DNA of 64,000 nt from Camarhynchus parvulus (Eukaryota > Chordata > Aves > Passeriformes > Thraupidae). The stretch covers positions 48,951,609 through 49,015,608 of the forward strand of contig NC_044574.1 of NCBI RefSeq assembly GCF_901933205.1, written 5' to 3'. The position numbers were made by a program, and so were the translations under genes. Below are positions 22,300 to 35,878 of the stretch, piece by piece. Within the stretch, counting starts at the first letter, position 1. Every line of letters begins with the position of its first letter. The notes under the pieces were generated by a model that ran no database searches, was not told where the DNA came from, and worked only from the letters and a program-made list of their open reading frames with translations.

Positions 22300-24379
22300 G
22301 CTTTAGGGGTTTGGATTACACTCCTTTTTTAAGGAAGCGTTTATCTTCTGCCAGTTTTCTACTTGTTTTCTTTACAAACAAAATCTGTGCTTAAGATCTC
22401 TTACTCCCACAGTTATCATTTGGTTTTCAGTTAAGGGAAGAATGAATCCTAAAAACAGAGACTGATGAGAATTCCTTTTCCCATATCTGTCACTAATTCA
22501 GAGGGCACTTTCCCCTTGATCTCTCATGTCTTTAAAAGCATTGTTTGCAAAATACTGTTTTGTCTGATAACGTGTCTTTTAACATCTGGTTTTATCTTCT
22601 ATATTTACCTCACTTCTATTTCACATCCTGGTTCTCTTAAAAACACATCCTAATCTCCAGGCAGCTCCAAATGATGATTATTTACTGTTCTGGGTCTTTT
22701 TTTTTTCTTAGTAAGGTAATCACTTCTGTGCCTGTCTTCAGATTGGGAGATATATCAATGCACTGCAGGACAGTTTGGAGATCAAAGCAAGCCCAACTCC
22801 TGGATCTGTGCCCAGACTAACCTGAGGAAAGGGGTAGGAGGGCTGCCCTGCCCACACATTCACTCCCCCAGTGCTACCCAATTGATTAGTTAGTCATGAC
22901 TTTTAATCTCAAGAGCCTGTCTGGCTTTCTGCCACTGTGATATTTATTGATGATCTCATTCATTCTGTTATTATTCTGTTATTATTTGAGCTTCTATCAA
23001 TGTATTTATTATGGGATTCTCTCAGGAAACAGTTTAAAAAAATTGTACTGGTACCAGAACTCAAGCTAGGGGATGTTATAGTTACCACGTGAACTATTTT
23101 ATCCCTGACATGTGATAGGAGAGGAATTCTTCTGTGGGAACTTATCCATGCTCCTCCACAGCAAAATCACCAAACTTTTAATTTTTCTGAACACTCTGCA
23201 TGTTTTTTGTCTGAGCCTGCAGACTCCAGCAAGCTTCCTGCTTCACATGTTTGACACAGGACTTTAGAGATTTTTTTGTGATTTCTTTAAGTTTCTCCAA
23301 CTCTTCTGACCTTTCTTACTGCATTTCCCCCTATAAAATGCCCGGGTTTATGAGCCTATCTTTCCTCCTTTGTCAAGCCCCAGCTACTTGAAAAATGACT
23401 TCCTTCTTTTTTAGTAGGTTTTACCTGCCATACAGCCATTTCAGTTTCTTTGCACTTTTTTTGCTTGCTTGGTTTGGTTTTTTGTTTGTTTTCTCAAATC
23501 AGTGAATAATTTAGTCCTAATGTAGTGCTTTTCCTATTGAGACCTAAAACTTATATCTGAGTTGCTGACATGGCCAGTTTAGGGATGTGATTTGATTCCA
23601 AGCCTTCACGAACACAAAGCACGACTCCTCCAGCAGAACTTGACTGTCTTTTCTTACACTGTGCTCCTGGGCCCTCCCTTCTCCCTCTGTGAGGCTTGCA
23701 AGGCTGGTGTGTCAATACTGTGGCTTGAAGCTATTTCTTGGGCACCTACATAGAAACATGGGACCTACTGTTCCCACCTCCTACTTGTCTGCAAATGACT
23801 TCAATGACACACTTAGCACTGACTGTTGACTGCCATCCTTGGTAGATCACTGCCAATTTCTGCCCTGACCTTTAATTTAAGGACATGGATTTCACCTCTC
23901 AGAGAATGTGATATCTCAGAGCACATGTGGTTTCTGGAAGAACTGGTTTAGACTTAAATCCTTACACATCCTTAGAAGTTTTTCTGTGTCCTTTAGGCTT
24001 AGTCCAGTTTTACAAAGTTTGTGTCATAATCCTTAGGGACATCAGGGATAACTTCATCTTGTCCTGCATGCATTGCTCATAAAATCACATCTACAAAATC
24101 TTCTCTCATCTCCTCTTTAGATGAGAAAGGGGCAAATAGCAGAGATCTTACCAGACTGCTTAGTTCTTATCAAAGACCACTATATGCACTTATATTCTCA
24201 TGCTCCCACTGATAATAAACTTGTATCACACAGACAGATCTAAAAGAACACTATGAAGTGACATTTAGGCTGTGAAGCCTTAATTTAGGCACCACAATGA
24301 TTAGAGTGTTTTAATATCATAATAACTGATAAATAGACTATGTGTCAGACATTTCATTCCCTTTTAATCAAAACTCCTA
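22300..24379. other. No gene seen
   Basis: AT-rich and pyrimidine-rich on the plus strand, with the 11-bp tandem at 22962. No ORF above 62 codons after 22400. If the CpG pocket on the left is a minus-strand first exon, its upstream region would lie here; I see no clear TATA box or GC box. Confidence 0.65.
22962..22986. repeat. 11-bp tandem, 2.3 copies
   Basis: ATTCTGTTATT at 22962-22972 is repeated exactly at 22973-22983 and then starts a third time. Confidence 0.8.
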
Positions 24380-25130
24380 GTCTGCTAAATTAATCACCCC
24401 CTTGGGGTACAGTAGCAGATTTCCAATTTAGTCATAGAGCATCATTAATAATGAAAAGTTCTGGAGGCAAATTCCGCTATTCATGTTCCTATGTATGATC
24501 CTGCAGGTTTAAAGAGACAAGACAGAGAGGGTAGAAAACATCAACACCTTGCAACAATTCAATAAACAAACATCATTTTTGATGTCAATCTTCTAATTAT
24601 TCCCCTCTTGAATATTAAGGATATAAAAAAAAAAAAACAAAACCAAAACCAAAAACCCAAAATACAACAAAACCAGAAAGCAGTCAGAAGAGTTTTAATC
24701 TTACCCAAAAGGTGTTACCAATATCAAAGCTAAAATGCATGACAAACGGAGAGCAGTGCTGCATTTTGAACAGCTCCTCTATTGTGCGGCTGTATGTTTG
24801 GTCTCTTTAATTGGCTAGTTTCAGAATAAAGCTGTTTCTGAGCAAGTGTTCTTTATCTGATATGTTTTGATTTTTATCACTAAAAAAATTCATTAAAGGC
24901 ATAATTTCTTCTCTTTTGCCTAATTATAAACAAACACTTGCACAGAGAATAAATTTCTGCACCACCCACTAAAGGATATGCTTCATTTTCTGTTCATGTG
25001 TTGTCTAACTACATTTAAAAGTTTGTGACATATTTGATGATAGCAATATCTGGGGAGAATGAGTGGCACTGATTATGTCGAGCTAATGGCAACACTAATT
25101 TTGTTGGGCTTTAGGGAAGCATTTTCCCTT
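24380..25130. promoter_or_regulatory. Candidate conserved noncoding cluster
   Basis: Two parts flank the A/C-rich island at 24623-24675. The left part has TAAATTAATCACC and CATCATTAATAATG. The right part has CTATTGTGCGGC, TCTTTAATTGGC, TTTTATCACTAAAA, CCTAATTATAAACAAAC (homeodomain plus forkhead-like words) and TTATGTCGAGC. No coding potential. Confidence 0.25.
24623..24675. repeat. A/C-rich low-complexity tract
   Basis: A run of 13 A followed by irregular AACCAAAACC-type units. It lies inside a candidate conserved cluster, as an obvious unconstrained island. Confidence 0.82.
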
Positions 25131-28100
25131 GCCACACGCACTCACATCTTCTAATTCATGCAGAATTTCAGGCTGACTCTGAGCCTTTTCAGGACACGGG
25201 TAAAGCTACATTTTAAAGTGTCCATTAATTTCTTCCTAGCTCTTGTGTTACATGCAGCAGGGGCACAAGAACTTGGGAGTAAGTTCATGTAGCCATCCTT
25301 TGCCAACTCCACAGTGCCAGGCCTTTTTCTTTCACCACTTCCAACAGAAAAAAACTACAGGGAGATCAGAGCTTAAGGTAGCCACCAGCTAGTCTAGATT
25401 TACAAGCTGATAGTCTCCAAACACTTTGTTGCTTGCAGCATATATTAGGCTATCACATTTAGCAGGAGAAAAAAAAAGCATATTCACACACCTTGGATGT
25501 CAACCAAACACATTACTGATTCAGAAATGGCTACAATTGTTACCCCAGAAAGCATCTCTGTACACCTATATCTGTATCTCAGCTGTCTGTGGTGGGAGAT
25601 CATTTCATCCTGAGGCACTGCTTGACTTTTTGCCCCACGAGGAGCAGGCAGGCCTGTGCTGCATAAGCAGGAGAGCTCTACCTACAGGAACAAATTGCTG
25701 ATTAGAAGATTTCTTTCTGTTCCTGAGGCTTGGGGGAGTTTCTCCACGTGCATGAAGCTTTCCAATAAAACCCTCCAGCAAATCACTCTCGTGTGCTGAC
25801 AGTGACACCGCTCCTGTCCCTCCTCCACTGGGAGACCCATAAAAGTCCAAGGCCAGAGACTGCTGCTGAACCAACAAGCAGGAAGGATTTACAGCCGACA
25901 GTAACATCTGACCTCATCAAACTCCACTCTGGGCCATTTATCACTTCTCTGTAGAAAGCAAAAGTATTAGGATTGAGAAGGGATCAGTGGAGACAGAAGG
26001 AAGGGAGAGCGAATCACAGTCACTTTAGCTCCACTAAAAGTTATAGAAAAACCACTACATGTGCCTAAATGCCCTTGAAAGCCAGTGTCTCGGGAAAAAA
26101 ACCCTAGGCATTAAGTGGAATGGGTTTAAAACAAATGCTGAAATTTATCAAATAGCTGAGCTACCCCTTGTCTCTAAAGCTGCACAGCACAGAAGAAGAA
26201 TGCTTAGGACAAAAAGTGAGAACATGTGCCATAGCAGGCAAGAGCATGTGAAAGAGACTGCCAAAAAGCCTTTCTCTTGAGTGTCTGTCACAGATAAGTT
26301 GACCAATGTCCCTTTTGTCCTGGGGGACAGAGCAGGCAGATCCTTGCAGATGGAGTCAGTACAGGAAAACCTATCTGCATCCAGTCTCAGTCTCCTTGTC
26401 ATGGTGGTGGTGAGGACCCAGCAGAGATCCCAATGAGGAGTTATCTTGAACTACAGTGTTTCAGCATCCGACCTGCTGGCACATTCAGAAGCACACATGC
26501 AGCCAGGGTGGCTGGCTCTGTGTGGGCAGGAAACAACTGAGTGCCTGCACTGGACAGAACACAGACTGGAGAAAGAAATAAATTGCAAGGGAAAACCAGT
26601 GGGACAGATGGACTGTGTCCTGCAAGAGGCACAGAACAGAGAGATCTTAAAGGAATGGCTTGGAGGAAGTCAATCAGTCTGACCACCTGAGCCTTTTACT
26701 CAAATAAATGTTTTCCAGAGGAACATATCTTGACATTTGCCCCATCTGTGATGCCCACACCTTGGCTGCTCTTCCTCTGCTGTGTATTCTTGAAAATGAA
26801 AGGTTCTTTAAGGGTAAGAGCAGAAAATCTCTGTGTACAGGGAACAATAAACAGAGAGCGAAGACTTAATTAAAAAACATTCACGAAGTTTTTTCAGTTT
26901 CTACTTCCAAATTTCAAGTCCTCCTCCCACTGGTGCATTTAGAGATGTACCTCCAAAGAAGAAAGGCCCTCCAATCCCCTACCAGCTTCTAAAAATCTCA
27001 GGTCTGTGTTTTATCAGAACAATGTGAAGCTGAGATGCACCTTCATTTTGCCTGAAGGTAACTGCTGAGAAGAGGATCGTGGGAGCACTTGCCAGCCCTC
27101 TGAACCACACATACTGGCTTAATTAAGGCAGCTGGGACTCCAGTGGCCATTTACAGTATCAGAAGAGAGAGCTGTTCTGCATCATAGCCACCCTGTTCTC
27201 ATCACAGCATCAATTTTTGACAAAACAAGGTACAAACCCCCTGACATTAACAGTGAAATCAAAGAATCCCAAAGGTCTGAGGATGGACAAAATTTCTATT
27301 TCACAGCTGACTCACTCAGTAATATGTAAATAAAATGATAAATAAATAAAAAAATGACACAGTAAATTCTCTATGGCAGTAATAGGTAGGAAAGATGTAA
27401 AGATTACAGTTTGAGAGCCAGCATGGAAATGAAAAACCATGTAAAATAAGACAAATATAAACAATCAAAGAATTCTCCCCTAAAAACACTCATAGAAAGT
27501 TATTGGTTAGGAGAGAAACATATGTTTGCAACCACAATGAATAGCTCTCAAAGAGACTGTCAACATCTGCAGATGGAAATCTCTAACACAAACTCAAGGA
27601 CGAAGAATTGCACTCAAGCTACCAGATACGTCTTTTATTGTCTGAAATTTCACATCGTTAGCAGATGATTTAAAATCTTATTTTATCTTAATAAGGCATA
27701 ATATATATGGGGCACTGAGGCACTGGAGCTATTTCTGTTGACTTTCTACACAGCAAACCTAACACTTTTCTTGCAACCCCAGTATCTTCTGGGTCTGTTA
27801 TTTCTCAGTAACCTAAAAAATCAGTTGACTTAAATTTTGGCTACTCATATTCACCAAACTACTACTTATGATTTTTATCTCTTCTCTCACTGGCCTAAGA
27901 CATCCAATGTTTTCCAGCAGTTTCTTTAAAATAAACAATCATTTATGAATGAAAAAGTGTTTTATTTATCTTTGAGAAAAGTTTATTAGGGGTATGCAAA
28001 TCAAATTTAGTCTTAGAAAAATTGTCTCTAAAACCAAAAGTTGTCTAGTTAGAAACAGTAGTTTGAGTTTCTCACATCCTGGTTCTCCCCCACGTATGTG

Positions 28101-31100
28101 GTGAGCTCTGTCTCTGAGGGAGAGAAACTCATTGCGTTGCAAGGTCTGAGGGTGGTGCAGCACAGTAAACACAGCCTGACTTCTTGGGACCAATTTAGAT
28201 TACAAAGAATGAGGCTGAGACATCAGAGCTGCAGCTTCCAGAATGCACCATCATTAAAAAAGGCACACACACCCCCCCAAAAACAAAAAACCAAGAAACT
28301 CAACTGTCAACAAAAAACAAAAACACAATATCCCTCCTTGCCAAGATTTATGGGGAAAAAAAAACCAACCCACTCTTTCCCTGAAATATGCTATTTCTTT
28401 AAAGGAAGGGTTAAAAAAAAAAAGGTATTTACCATCAAAAATCAGCACTGGCTGACTTTTCAGTAATCCTGGCACCAGACAAATTACAACATTCCTCACT
28501 ACAGCTTTCCAACCCAGTAATCCTACAAAGAACTGTGCAATCAGAATTTTAAATGCCCTGGGAACTGAGTTAATACCAGATGGTATCCAGCTATATTCAT
28601 CATTATAATTTCCTAATATTATATTAACATTTACTAGTTTAGCACTTGAATCATGTAGCACGACACTGCTGAAATGTATGTCCTGAACTCAATATCATGC
28701 AGAACAGTTTTCCTTCTCTCTCCTTGGCTGTCATTTCTTCAAGTTTTTAGTAATCTTGTTTTTTTAACATTTCATGGCCTTATGAAAATGTGCACATATA
28801 ATATTATTTTGTCTTTTCTGTTACAATAACAGTATTAGATCAATCTATATGTGCTTCTGCCATTTCAAGAGATCCCACATTTTTAATATTATCAAGATGA
28901 AAGTGTTGCTTTCTTTCAGACAATGTAAAATAGGATATATGAGTCAAGTGTGCATTTCCTGCATGGGGGAATTATCAGAGCTGTGAATTTCCTTATGTTG
29001 TTCTTCTGAATACTGCATTAGAAAAGTGCTGGAAATCTCCAATTGCATGACTATTTCTTCTCCACGTGTAAGTTTATGGCACTTAAGGTAAATACCTCTT
29101 ATCCCAACCTCACATCAAGGCTAATTCACTAAGTTATACTTGTCTGAAAGGCATTACAGTGATAAACTCTTTTTACAGAGGAATTTGTTTTTTTCTTAAT
29201 CGTATCACATGCTTCCAAACTTCTTTGGTGAACATTTTCCTTAGAACAGGTCTACATTTTTATTTTAGCACTTGGCTTTGCTTGGAGAGAAAAAAGCATT
29301 TTTGTCTCCTGTCCTTCCCACCTTGTGCCTCTGGTGTGTGGATATAATCAATTCAAAGCTTGAAAAGCGGACTTTATCCCTGCTTTTCCAAGAAATGAGC
29401 CCCTTTTTCAAAGCAGAAAAAGAATCAACTCACCAAGCAGCATTTTCTTGGCTTTAAATCACTAGCATAGTATTTTGAGCAGCCAAACCATTTCCTTTTC
29501 ACTGTGGTATGAAAGAGCTTGTGAATAAACACTATCTAAGGCACATGTTCACTTAAGCTATATGACAGTATCCAACATCTGTAGTGGAAGGCATACCCAT
29601 ATCCCTGTACATACATGGGAAATCTTCCATATAGTCTCTTCCAACAATATCTATTCATTGTCACTAGCAAAGCAGCAATACTGAGCATTTTCTACTTGAG
29701 ATTGTGCTCTTCAGGAGCAGTCCCTGTGAACACATGATACTTGGTGCCCCCTCTTTGCCCTCCCACTTTATTTACTCCAGGCACGCTACTCTTGCACAGC
29801 AACCTGCCCAGCCAGTGGAATTGTATTGAATGTGCATCATGTTAAGTCCTCTTCACGTGTTTCCTCATTTCTCTGCAAACCAAGGCTATCCAAATCTACC
29901 ATCAACATCAGAAAACACTTTGAAACCATTACCAAGTGCTGTGCTCCAGGAGATAAATTGTTCAATTACAGCTCAGCAGGACTCACTGTAGATGATCATG
30001 GGAGTATGTGATTATTGTTGTTGTCTGTTTACAGCACAGGTCTTAACCCTTCCACTGGTATTTCTGATTCTGCCCACTGCTGGAAGCAAGCTGAGCTTTG
30101 GGTTTGATCCAACCTGGTGATTCCTGGGAGTCAGTGTACTTGGATAAATGGTGACCCAGCCTGGTTAGCCCAGTTAGAGCATAACAGGATTTGTACTCTC
30201 ATTAGAAATGCCATTGTTCCTCCTTCAATTATCCTTCTACCCTTTGACTCTCTTATTCCCAGCAGGAAATTAAGAGGTACATAAGTGATACCACTGTGCA
30301 CAAAACTGGCATATGAAGTGAATGTGGTCTCTGCCAGCCTGATAACCCACTGGTCAGCTCCTCTGCTGGGCTACACTGCTGTGATGCTCAGGATGGCAAT
30401 TTACCTGCAGGATGATGTGACTCCATAATGCTTTCTCTGAAAGAAGATGCATAATTTAACCCCACAAAGATGATTTCAAGACTCCTGTGATCACCCAGTC
30501 GGATGTCTTACAGATAATGTCACTCTGTGACTCTTAGATCATGGAGAAACAATACACAAAAGTTGGCTTTGAAACCATGCAGCTGTTTCTAAAACATCAT
30601 TCTCAAACCCACCATTAATTAAAAAAAAAACTGACAAAAGAGCATGACATAATTTTTTTTCGCTGAAGTGGGGTTATCAATAATGCATTATTTGTGTTAA
30701 GAGAATGGATGCAAAAGTATACAGGTAAATGGCTACAGTAATTTACTGTGCTTCCTTATTGCAAAGCAGGCTAAATCTACTTTTTAAGATTTTTTTTCCT
30801 GCAAGCAAGCATCTTTGCTATTGTGCCTACTATGCATTAACTTGGGGAGTTTAGCTCAATCTCCCATGACATAAGGAAGTGAGTAGCCTGCAGTACATAC
30901 GCCTACATTTTAAGGAGATTTTTGCCAGTTCTGTGCTGACATCATGACATATCAATGGCAGCATTTTCAGCGTGTCCATGCAGCTTAGGAGCCTAACTAC
31001 CACTTTCAAAATTGAATTTGGTAGTTCTGTGGTTTAAGATCAAAATAATTAAATTGCAAGAGTGCTATCTTAGCTCAACTGCCACTTGAAAGTACAATGA

Positions 31101-34100
31101 CAGGTAGACAAACAATAAACCCCACAGGAACCTGGAGTCTTAGAGTTCCCCAAGATGCATCCAAGTAAGATGCCTGTGAGGATCTAACCTGGTGACAGCT
31201 GTAAGAATGGCACACTTAGTATCCAAAATTTCTTAGCAATTCCAGAAAAAGTTTGTTCCAGAAACCACTGGACTTCAGACATTTCAGTCTGTAACCTCAT
31301 TGGCATGGATAGCTTTGGCAATAGCTGGGATATGATGTCATAGCCATATTTTATTGCCCTTTTGCATGCAATAGATTTCTGGTCTGGTAACATGGATAAA
31401 GAATTTATCAGAGCAAAAAGCATCCTTGTGAAGACAGACCACGTACATTAAGAGCATACTGAGTTTGCATAGTCAGTGTCTTCTGCATCTTCAATTTCAC
31501 CTCTAGGAGACTTCTGAGATTCCCTGCCTCTGAATCAGGCATCCTTTGTATCACGGTGGAAGATGACCACCTTTCCTCATCCAAATCCTATCAGGCACTC
31601 TCTGGAACAGCACTTAGCCCTGCTCATCATTTTCTGGACCCCTAAATTCTAACTGGGCAAACATAAAATGTTACAGGTTGCTAAAAATTAGCAGAAAAGA
31701 AAACTTGGTAGAAGCCGGTAGCAGAGTTGCCTTGACAAAGATAAATTCTGAATCAAGGTCCTGCATCAAGAGTCTGTCTGAAGAGTGGGAGGTACCTCCT
31801 TCAACAAAGCACATTTTTTTTTCTGTTTCTCTTGGTTGTCTTTCACTAGCATAAAAAAACCCACCCGAGGCACTAATTTGGCTGGAGGACAGCAGAAGGA
31901 CCAGCTGGATAACCTACTCTTGATGACATTCACTGATACACAAGACCAAGGTTTCAGGCCCCATTCTCCAGCACACCTGGTGAATAACTTGAAGAGATCA
32001 GATAAGAGTAGAGGGGTTGATTAAGAAGTAGCAATTTGTATTATATACCAGCATGATCCACAGTCCACTAAAATCAATGGAAAGGATCCCTGTAGTTAAT
32101 TCAGATTAATTAACCCAACTCTGACTCTTGAGTGCAGTATGCAGCAAGATGGAAACCAGAAACAGTTATATTTTGCATCAGTTTATGTGAAAGGTTAAAA
32201 AGCCTGTATGGTCAGTACATATGAAATAGTATTTTCTCCATGTTCCTAGACTCATGTGCCCTTTTGAATGTTAAATTTCAGCTGAAATCCCCCAAGCAAT
32301 TAATATAAGCCACTGTCTTTTGCAAATTAATTAAAAATATACATGCCTCCTTTCTTTTAGAGATGAACACACTTCACTGAAAAAAATTCTCATCAAATAA
32401 TGTCTGCAGTAACAGGAATGGGAAAGCAGAACTTAAACTTGCCATTTTGAAAAAATTCTTTGAATGTGCAATTTCAAAATAACACAGCAGTATCTAAACA
32501 TAAAGCAGTCACAAGCATGAATAGTGTGGCTCAAGATGTGCTTTCCCTGCTAACCAAAGAAACCCGATCTGTACACTAAATTGTTGGAATGATGCTTATA
32601 ATTCATAATCAAGTGATGAGAACTAATAGCAACATGCTGAGTCTTGCTCTCAGCAAGGGCTCTGAGTTTGCTCTTGTTCCACAGCAGAGTTGCTTCTGAT
32701 CACAGTTACTCCTACTGCCCATCCTTTCCCCTTAAAACCTCCAAGTCCTTCCACCTTAGGTGATCAAAACCTTCTTCTCCACCAAAAAACCTGCTACTGA
32801 ACAGAATACAAACTATACTGTTGCACCCTATGGAAGGTGCATGAAATCAAAACTAGTTTAGAACTGCTGAGATGACTTCCTTAAGTGCGGGCACTGTTTG
32901 GGATTACCCACCAGACTTCCCAACCTGTCAGAGACATGATGTGTACCAGACTGGGGACAAGCCACGCACGCCCTGTCAAAGCCAGCAGTCCTGCATCCCC
33001 CTTTTAACTCAATATTTATAAATTGGTAAATAGATTTTCAAAAGTATCGAGCAACAAACAACTTAAGGAGGTTTATCTTTAAACATCCAGAGCTTGCAGC
33101 TGAAATTAACTCTCAAGAGGAAGACAGACACAATAAAAAGGATCTGGATATTTGCTAAAACCAAAGTGATCAGCTGAAAAGACAGCTTTCATTAACTCAC
33201 CCTAGTAAACAAATTTCCATCAAAACTGGCTCAGCACCCAGCTTTTTGTCAGGCTGACTAGTACAGAAACCAGAATTTTCTGTGTATGCACCTTTTGAGT
33301 GCCCCTCTCCCAGAACCAGGAAATTCAAAGTCTCTGGGAAGTTCTAGAGGTCTGTGCAGTTAATAAACATAACTACACCTCTATAAACCCTACGTCTGTG
33401 TCTTTTAAAGGAGATTGTGGAAGCAAGATTTGGTTTTGTATTTTTTTCCCCTTTAACAAACACCACAGAGTGGGAAAAACACTATGGAGGCTTTACATCC
33501 AAATCAATGAGCAGTTATTACCTCTCCAAGGTCGTTCTGACAGTTTTATTATCAGTGACACAGGAGCAAATGTTGCAAAAGCAATGTGGCAAAATCACCT
33601 ACATATTATGCTCCTGTGCATGGTCTGAAGCTAAATTACTTTGGATATTGTTCCAATGATAGTTCTGATAATACATTTTAAGACCAGACATGGATCATGT
33701 CACATCCATGGATTATGTATGGAACTGTCAAAATTCCCAGAAAACCTTCTGCTGCTTTGTGTGCTCATCTGTGTGCTGGTAGCCAAATCTGCAATATTAT
33801 TTATAATTATAAAGTGCCAACCAGTATATACATGGGAAAAATTTAGGGCTTAGACTTGCACATATTGAATAACAGCATACATTGACTCCTAGCTGATCAT
33901 GACAGATCTTAAAAAAATGTACACTTTACATCTTGAAAAGCAAAAAAAGGGAAAGCAAAACCAAAAGGGAGTGTATACAGAGACAACACAAGGTTCCTCC
34001 TGTCTAACAGTGTATTTCCAATGAAAAGAACCATGAGGTCTTGACAAAATTTTCTTGCTGCAGATCACAAAATGCTGCATGAGCTGCCTTTCCAGCCCTA

Positions 34101-35029
34101 GCCTAGCAATTCCTTCTGTGGATGATGTGTTCCAATGTCTTGCTTGTATATATACACACACAGACAGTGCTTGGGCTTGCAAACACAACAACCCCAAGCT
34201 TTACACAAGTTTCTTTTGAGAGACATGCCCAAAGCAGATGGAAATACATCCAAGAGCACTACAAGCAGTTTTATGGGGAAATATGCTGCTGGAGTTGAGC
34301 TGGGTTGATCTCTGATGTTAAAGGCAGTAGGGGCTGCTTTGCTCCTTTCGGCAAGTAGCAGAGATGTTTGATAGAGGGAGATCCTGCTCTGAGATCAGAT
34401 GAAAAACACTTGGATTTTCTCTCAGCTCTTGCCTCTGTGTAACTTCCTCTTTCTGTGTAACATACCACTTTCTCCAAAGAACTTTGTGTTTCTCCAGCTG
34501 TGCTCTAGTGCCTATAAAGGCAGGAAGCAACTAGGAAGGTGTTTTTAGCACACAGAAAAACATACGCTTTGACAACTCCTGTCTTGAAAAACAATAGCTG
34601 CCTTCCTTTGCAAATTAATTTTAATAACTGTGGCTAGTTTGCTGTGAGTTGAGTAGTTTTGCATGAACACACACAATTAAATTAATATGCAAATGCTCCC
34701 ATTCCTCTGAGAATACTGAAGCATTCTTTACAGTGTGTGAGACAAGGAGACAGAAAAGAAAAAAAAACAGCAGGCCCCAAAAGAGTCTTGTTTAGGAGGA
34801 TGGGATGTCTTTTCTTTAGCTAAGCCACTGAAAGGGGATTCAAGCCTGACTGAAACAATGCTTGTTGATGAAGCAGAAATAAAGAAGGAAGAGGAGCCTT
34901 TAGAGATAAAGGAAAGAGGAAAAGACTGGAGCATCCCAAGTTGTTAAAAACTGACCTCAGCAAGCCTAAATCTTCACAAAAGTAGCATTTACTATGTCGG
35001 GCCTCACAAAGGTTCCCATTCTTCCCTTG
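25131..35029. other. No gene seen
   Basis: The longest plain stretch. ORFs reach 135 codons (28254-28661, minus) and 122 codons (28098-28466, plus), but these oppose each other over the A/C-rich tract. Others are 109 codons or fewer and overlap in several frames (33299-33628 and 33417-33659). No transposon was recognised, which is usual in a repeat-poor bird genome. Confidence 0.68.
28254..28330. repeat. A/C-rich low-complexity tract
   Basis: Runs of CA, then C7, then AAAACAAAAAACC-type units, ending near AAAAACACAATA. Further A-runs follow at 28356-28364 and about 28412-28423. The two overlapping ORFs here (28098-28466 plus, 28254-28661 minus) owe their length to this biased composition. 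Confidence 0.82.
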
Positions 35030-35400
35030 CCTGTTGGGACCCCCTCCTTCTCCAGCCATGTTTGAGGAAGGGCCTCAGACAATTAGCACAGACCCTGGCC
35101 CTTCACCCTGTGGCTGTCAATCACCTCCCCAAGCAGATGGCAGCAGAACAAGGAGAGATGGTTCCCAAGGGGCTTTTCCCTTCGGCTCATCTCCATGTGC
35201 CGGCCCCTGGGAATGGCGGCCTGGCGGGGAGGGTGTGGAGGCCCTGAGGGCACACAGCGCTGCTCCCCGGGACACTGCTGCTTCCAGGCACGGCTCTTTG
35301 TACAGCTGGAGCATGGGAGAGCCAGCATGGACAGGTTTCCCAGGAGTCTCCGTCCTCTGCCACAAAGGGCCCTCTGGAAGCTGAGGGGCCAGAGCAACTC
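35030..35400. other. Locally GC-rich patch of unknown nature
   Basis: A clear step up in G+C against both flanks, with G-runs around 35208-35250 (GGCGGCC, GGCGGGGAGGG), but only a handful of CpGs. Several overlapping ORFs open on both strands here, as expected where stop codons become rare. No domain, splice pattern or repeat was recognised. Confidence 0.5.
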
Positions 35401-35878
35401 AAGAGTCACTAAAAGTTATTATGGAAAAAGCAATCCTTTCACTCGAGCTTGCTGGCTTTGTAGGCTTAGACAAAAACAACTGCTATCCAGACAGCAGCTA
35501 TATCATAGGAGAGTGCATTTGTGTCAGAAAGATAGATTGGGAAAGACTGGGAACATGGAGGCAAATAGATATAGATGTGGATCATCAGGGAAAGGAGGGA
35601 AAGAGATGGGACACAAAGGTGGACTTGTGCTGCTGTTCTCAGCACAGAGCCCGTCCCTAACCTCTTGTGCCACATTTAAGGGAGTGAAGACCTGCACTGG
35701 GACCAGGTGTGAAGCAAGGCCAGGGGACCAGGAAAGAGGACACAACTCCCACTTCCTCTCCCAGCCTGTGAACCAAAGAGAGGGAAGGACTGTGGGATGT
35801 GTAAAAATGCATGAGCAGCAGGGCAAATACAGCCTGGTAGGCAGGGAAGCGCTTAACCCTTATATAAACAGCAATTGA
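35195..35878 (+). other. Longest ORF in the window (227 codons), probably chance
   Basis: An ATG-to-stop frame of 227 codons begins in the GC-rich patch and continues about 480 bases beyond it into ordinary sequence. The translation is Cys-, Arg- and Gly-rich at the start and basic afterwards. I see no signal peptide, membrane segment, zinc-finger spacing or other domain. Overlapping ORFs run on both strands (35034-35384 plus, 35083-35409 minus, 35524-35826 minus), which argues against selection for this one. A single-exon lineage-specific gene or an lncRNA exon cannot be excluded. Confidence 0.15.

Noticed and set aside
28098..28661. Opposed ORFs of 122 and 135 codons
   Set aside because: Both cross an A/C-rich low-complexity tract. 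Lys/Gln/Thr-rich and Phe/Leu-rich translations are what such a tract gives on its two strands.
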